Assembly (NCBI GenBank): GCA_023388385.1
Contig: JAEWGK010000181.1
Coordinates: 1-6,057, forward strand
Source: Actinomycetes bacterium
GTDB lineage: Bacteria > Actinomycetota > Actinomycetes > Mycobacteriales > Mycobacteriaceae
DNA length: 6,057 nt
Direction of reading: 5' to 3'
Shown: positions 6,056 to 6,057 of the stretch, one piece after another
Layout: the number at the start of each line of letters is the position of its first letter
Position numbering within the stretch: position 1 is the stretch's first letter
Program-made: the position numbers and the translations under genes
Notes under the pieces: model-generated
What the model was told of the DNA's origin: nothing
The model's database searches: none
What the model saw: only the letters and a program-made list of their open reading frames with translations

Positions 6056-6057
6056 GA

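Overview
The window is high-GC DNA with dense, short-spaced genes, GTG and ATG starts, and late heme genes of the coproporphyrin-dependent type. Together with a DUF3000 gene this points to an actinobacterium. The HemE and ChdC sequences closely resemble the mycobacterial proteins as I remember them, so Mycobacteriales (a high-GC Corynebacterium or a relative) is the best guess; the genus is not proven.

Layout. Positions 1-1870 (+) hold the 3' end of an iron-siderophore ABC transporter operon: the last 16 codons of one FecCD-type permease, a complete second permease of the YclO/CeuC kind, and its ATPase. Start and stop codons overlap (TGATG, then GTGA), as expected for tight translational coupling. 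The operon faces a convergent gene, and the gap between them carries two overlapping GC-rich inverted repeats that probably act as a two-way terminator. On the minus strand (1960-2547) lies a DUF3000 protein of unknown function. A short divergent promoter region (about 2535-2612) separates it from hemE.

Positions 2613-6007 (+) carry hemE, hemY (cgoX) and chdC (hemQ). HemE makes coproporphyrinogen III, HemY/CgoX oxidises it to coproporphyrin III, a ferrochelatase (not in this window) inserts iron, and ChdC decarboxylates Fe-coproporphyrin III to heme b. A hairpin follows chdC at the right edge.

The most interesting signal is in the 84-bp hemY-chdC gap: a GGTTA-n3-TAACC inverted repeat that matches 13 of 19 positions of the DtxR/IdeR operator consensus, directly followed by a TTGACA hexamer. 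It suggests that the last, iron-coproporphyrin-using step of heme synthesis has its own iron-responsive promoter. The genes themselves belong to known families. I see no CRISPR array, tRNA, rRNA, insertion sequence or phage gene, and no wholly new system.
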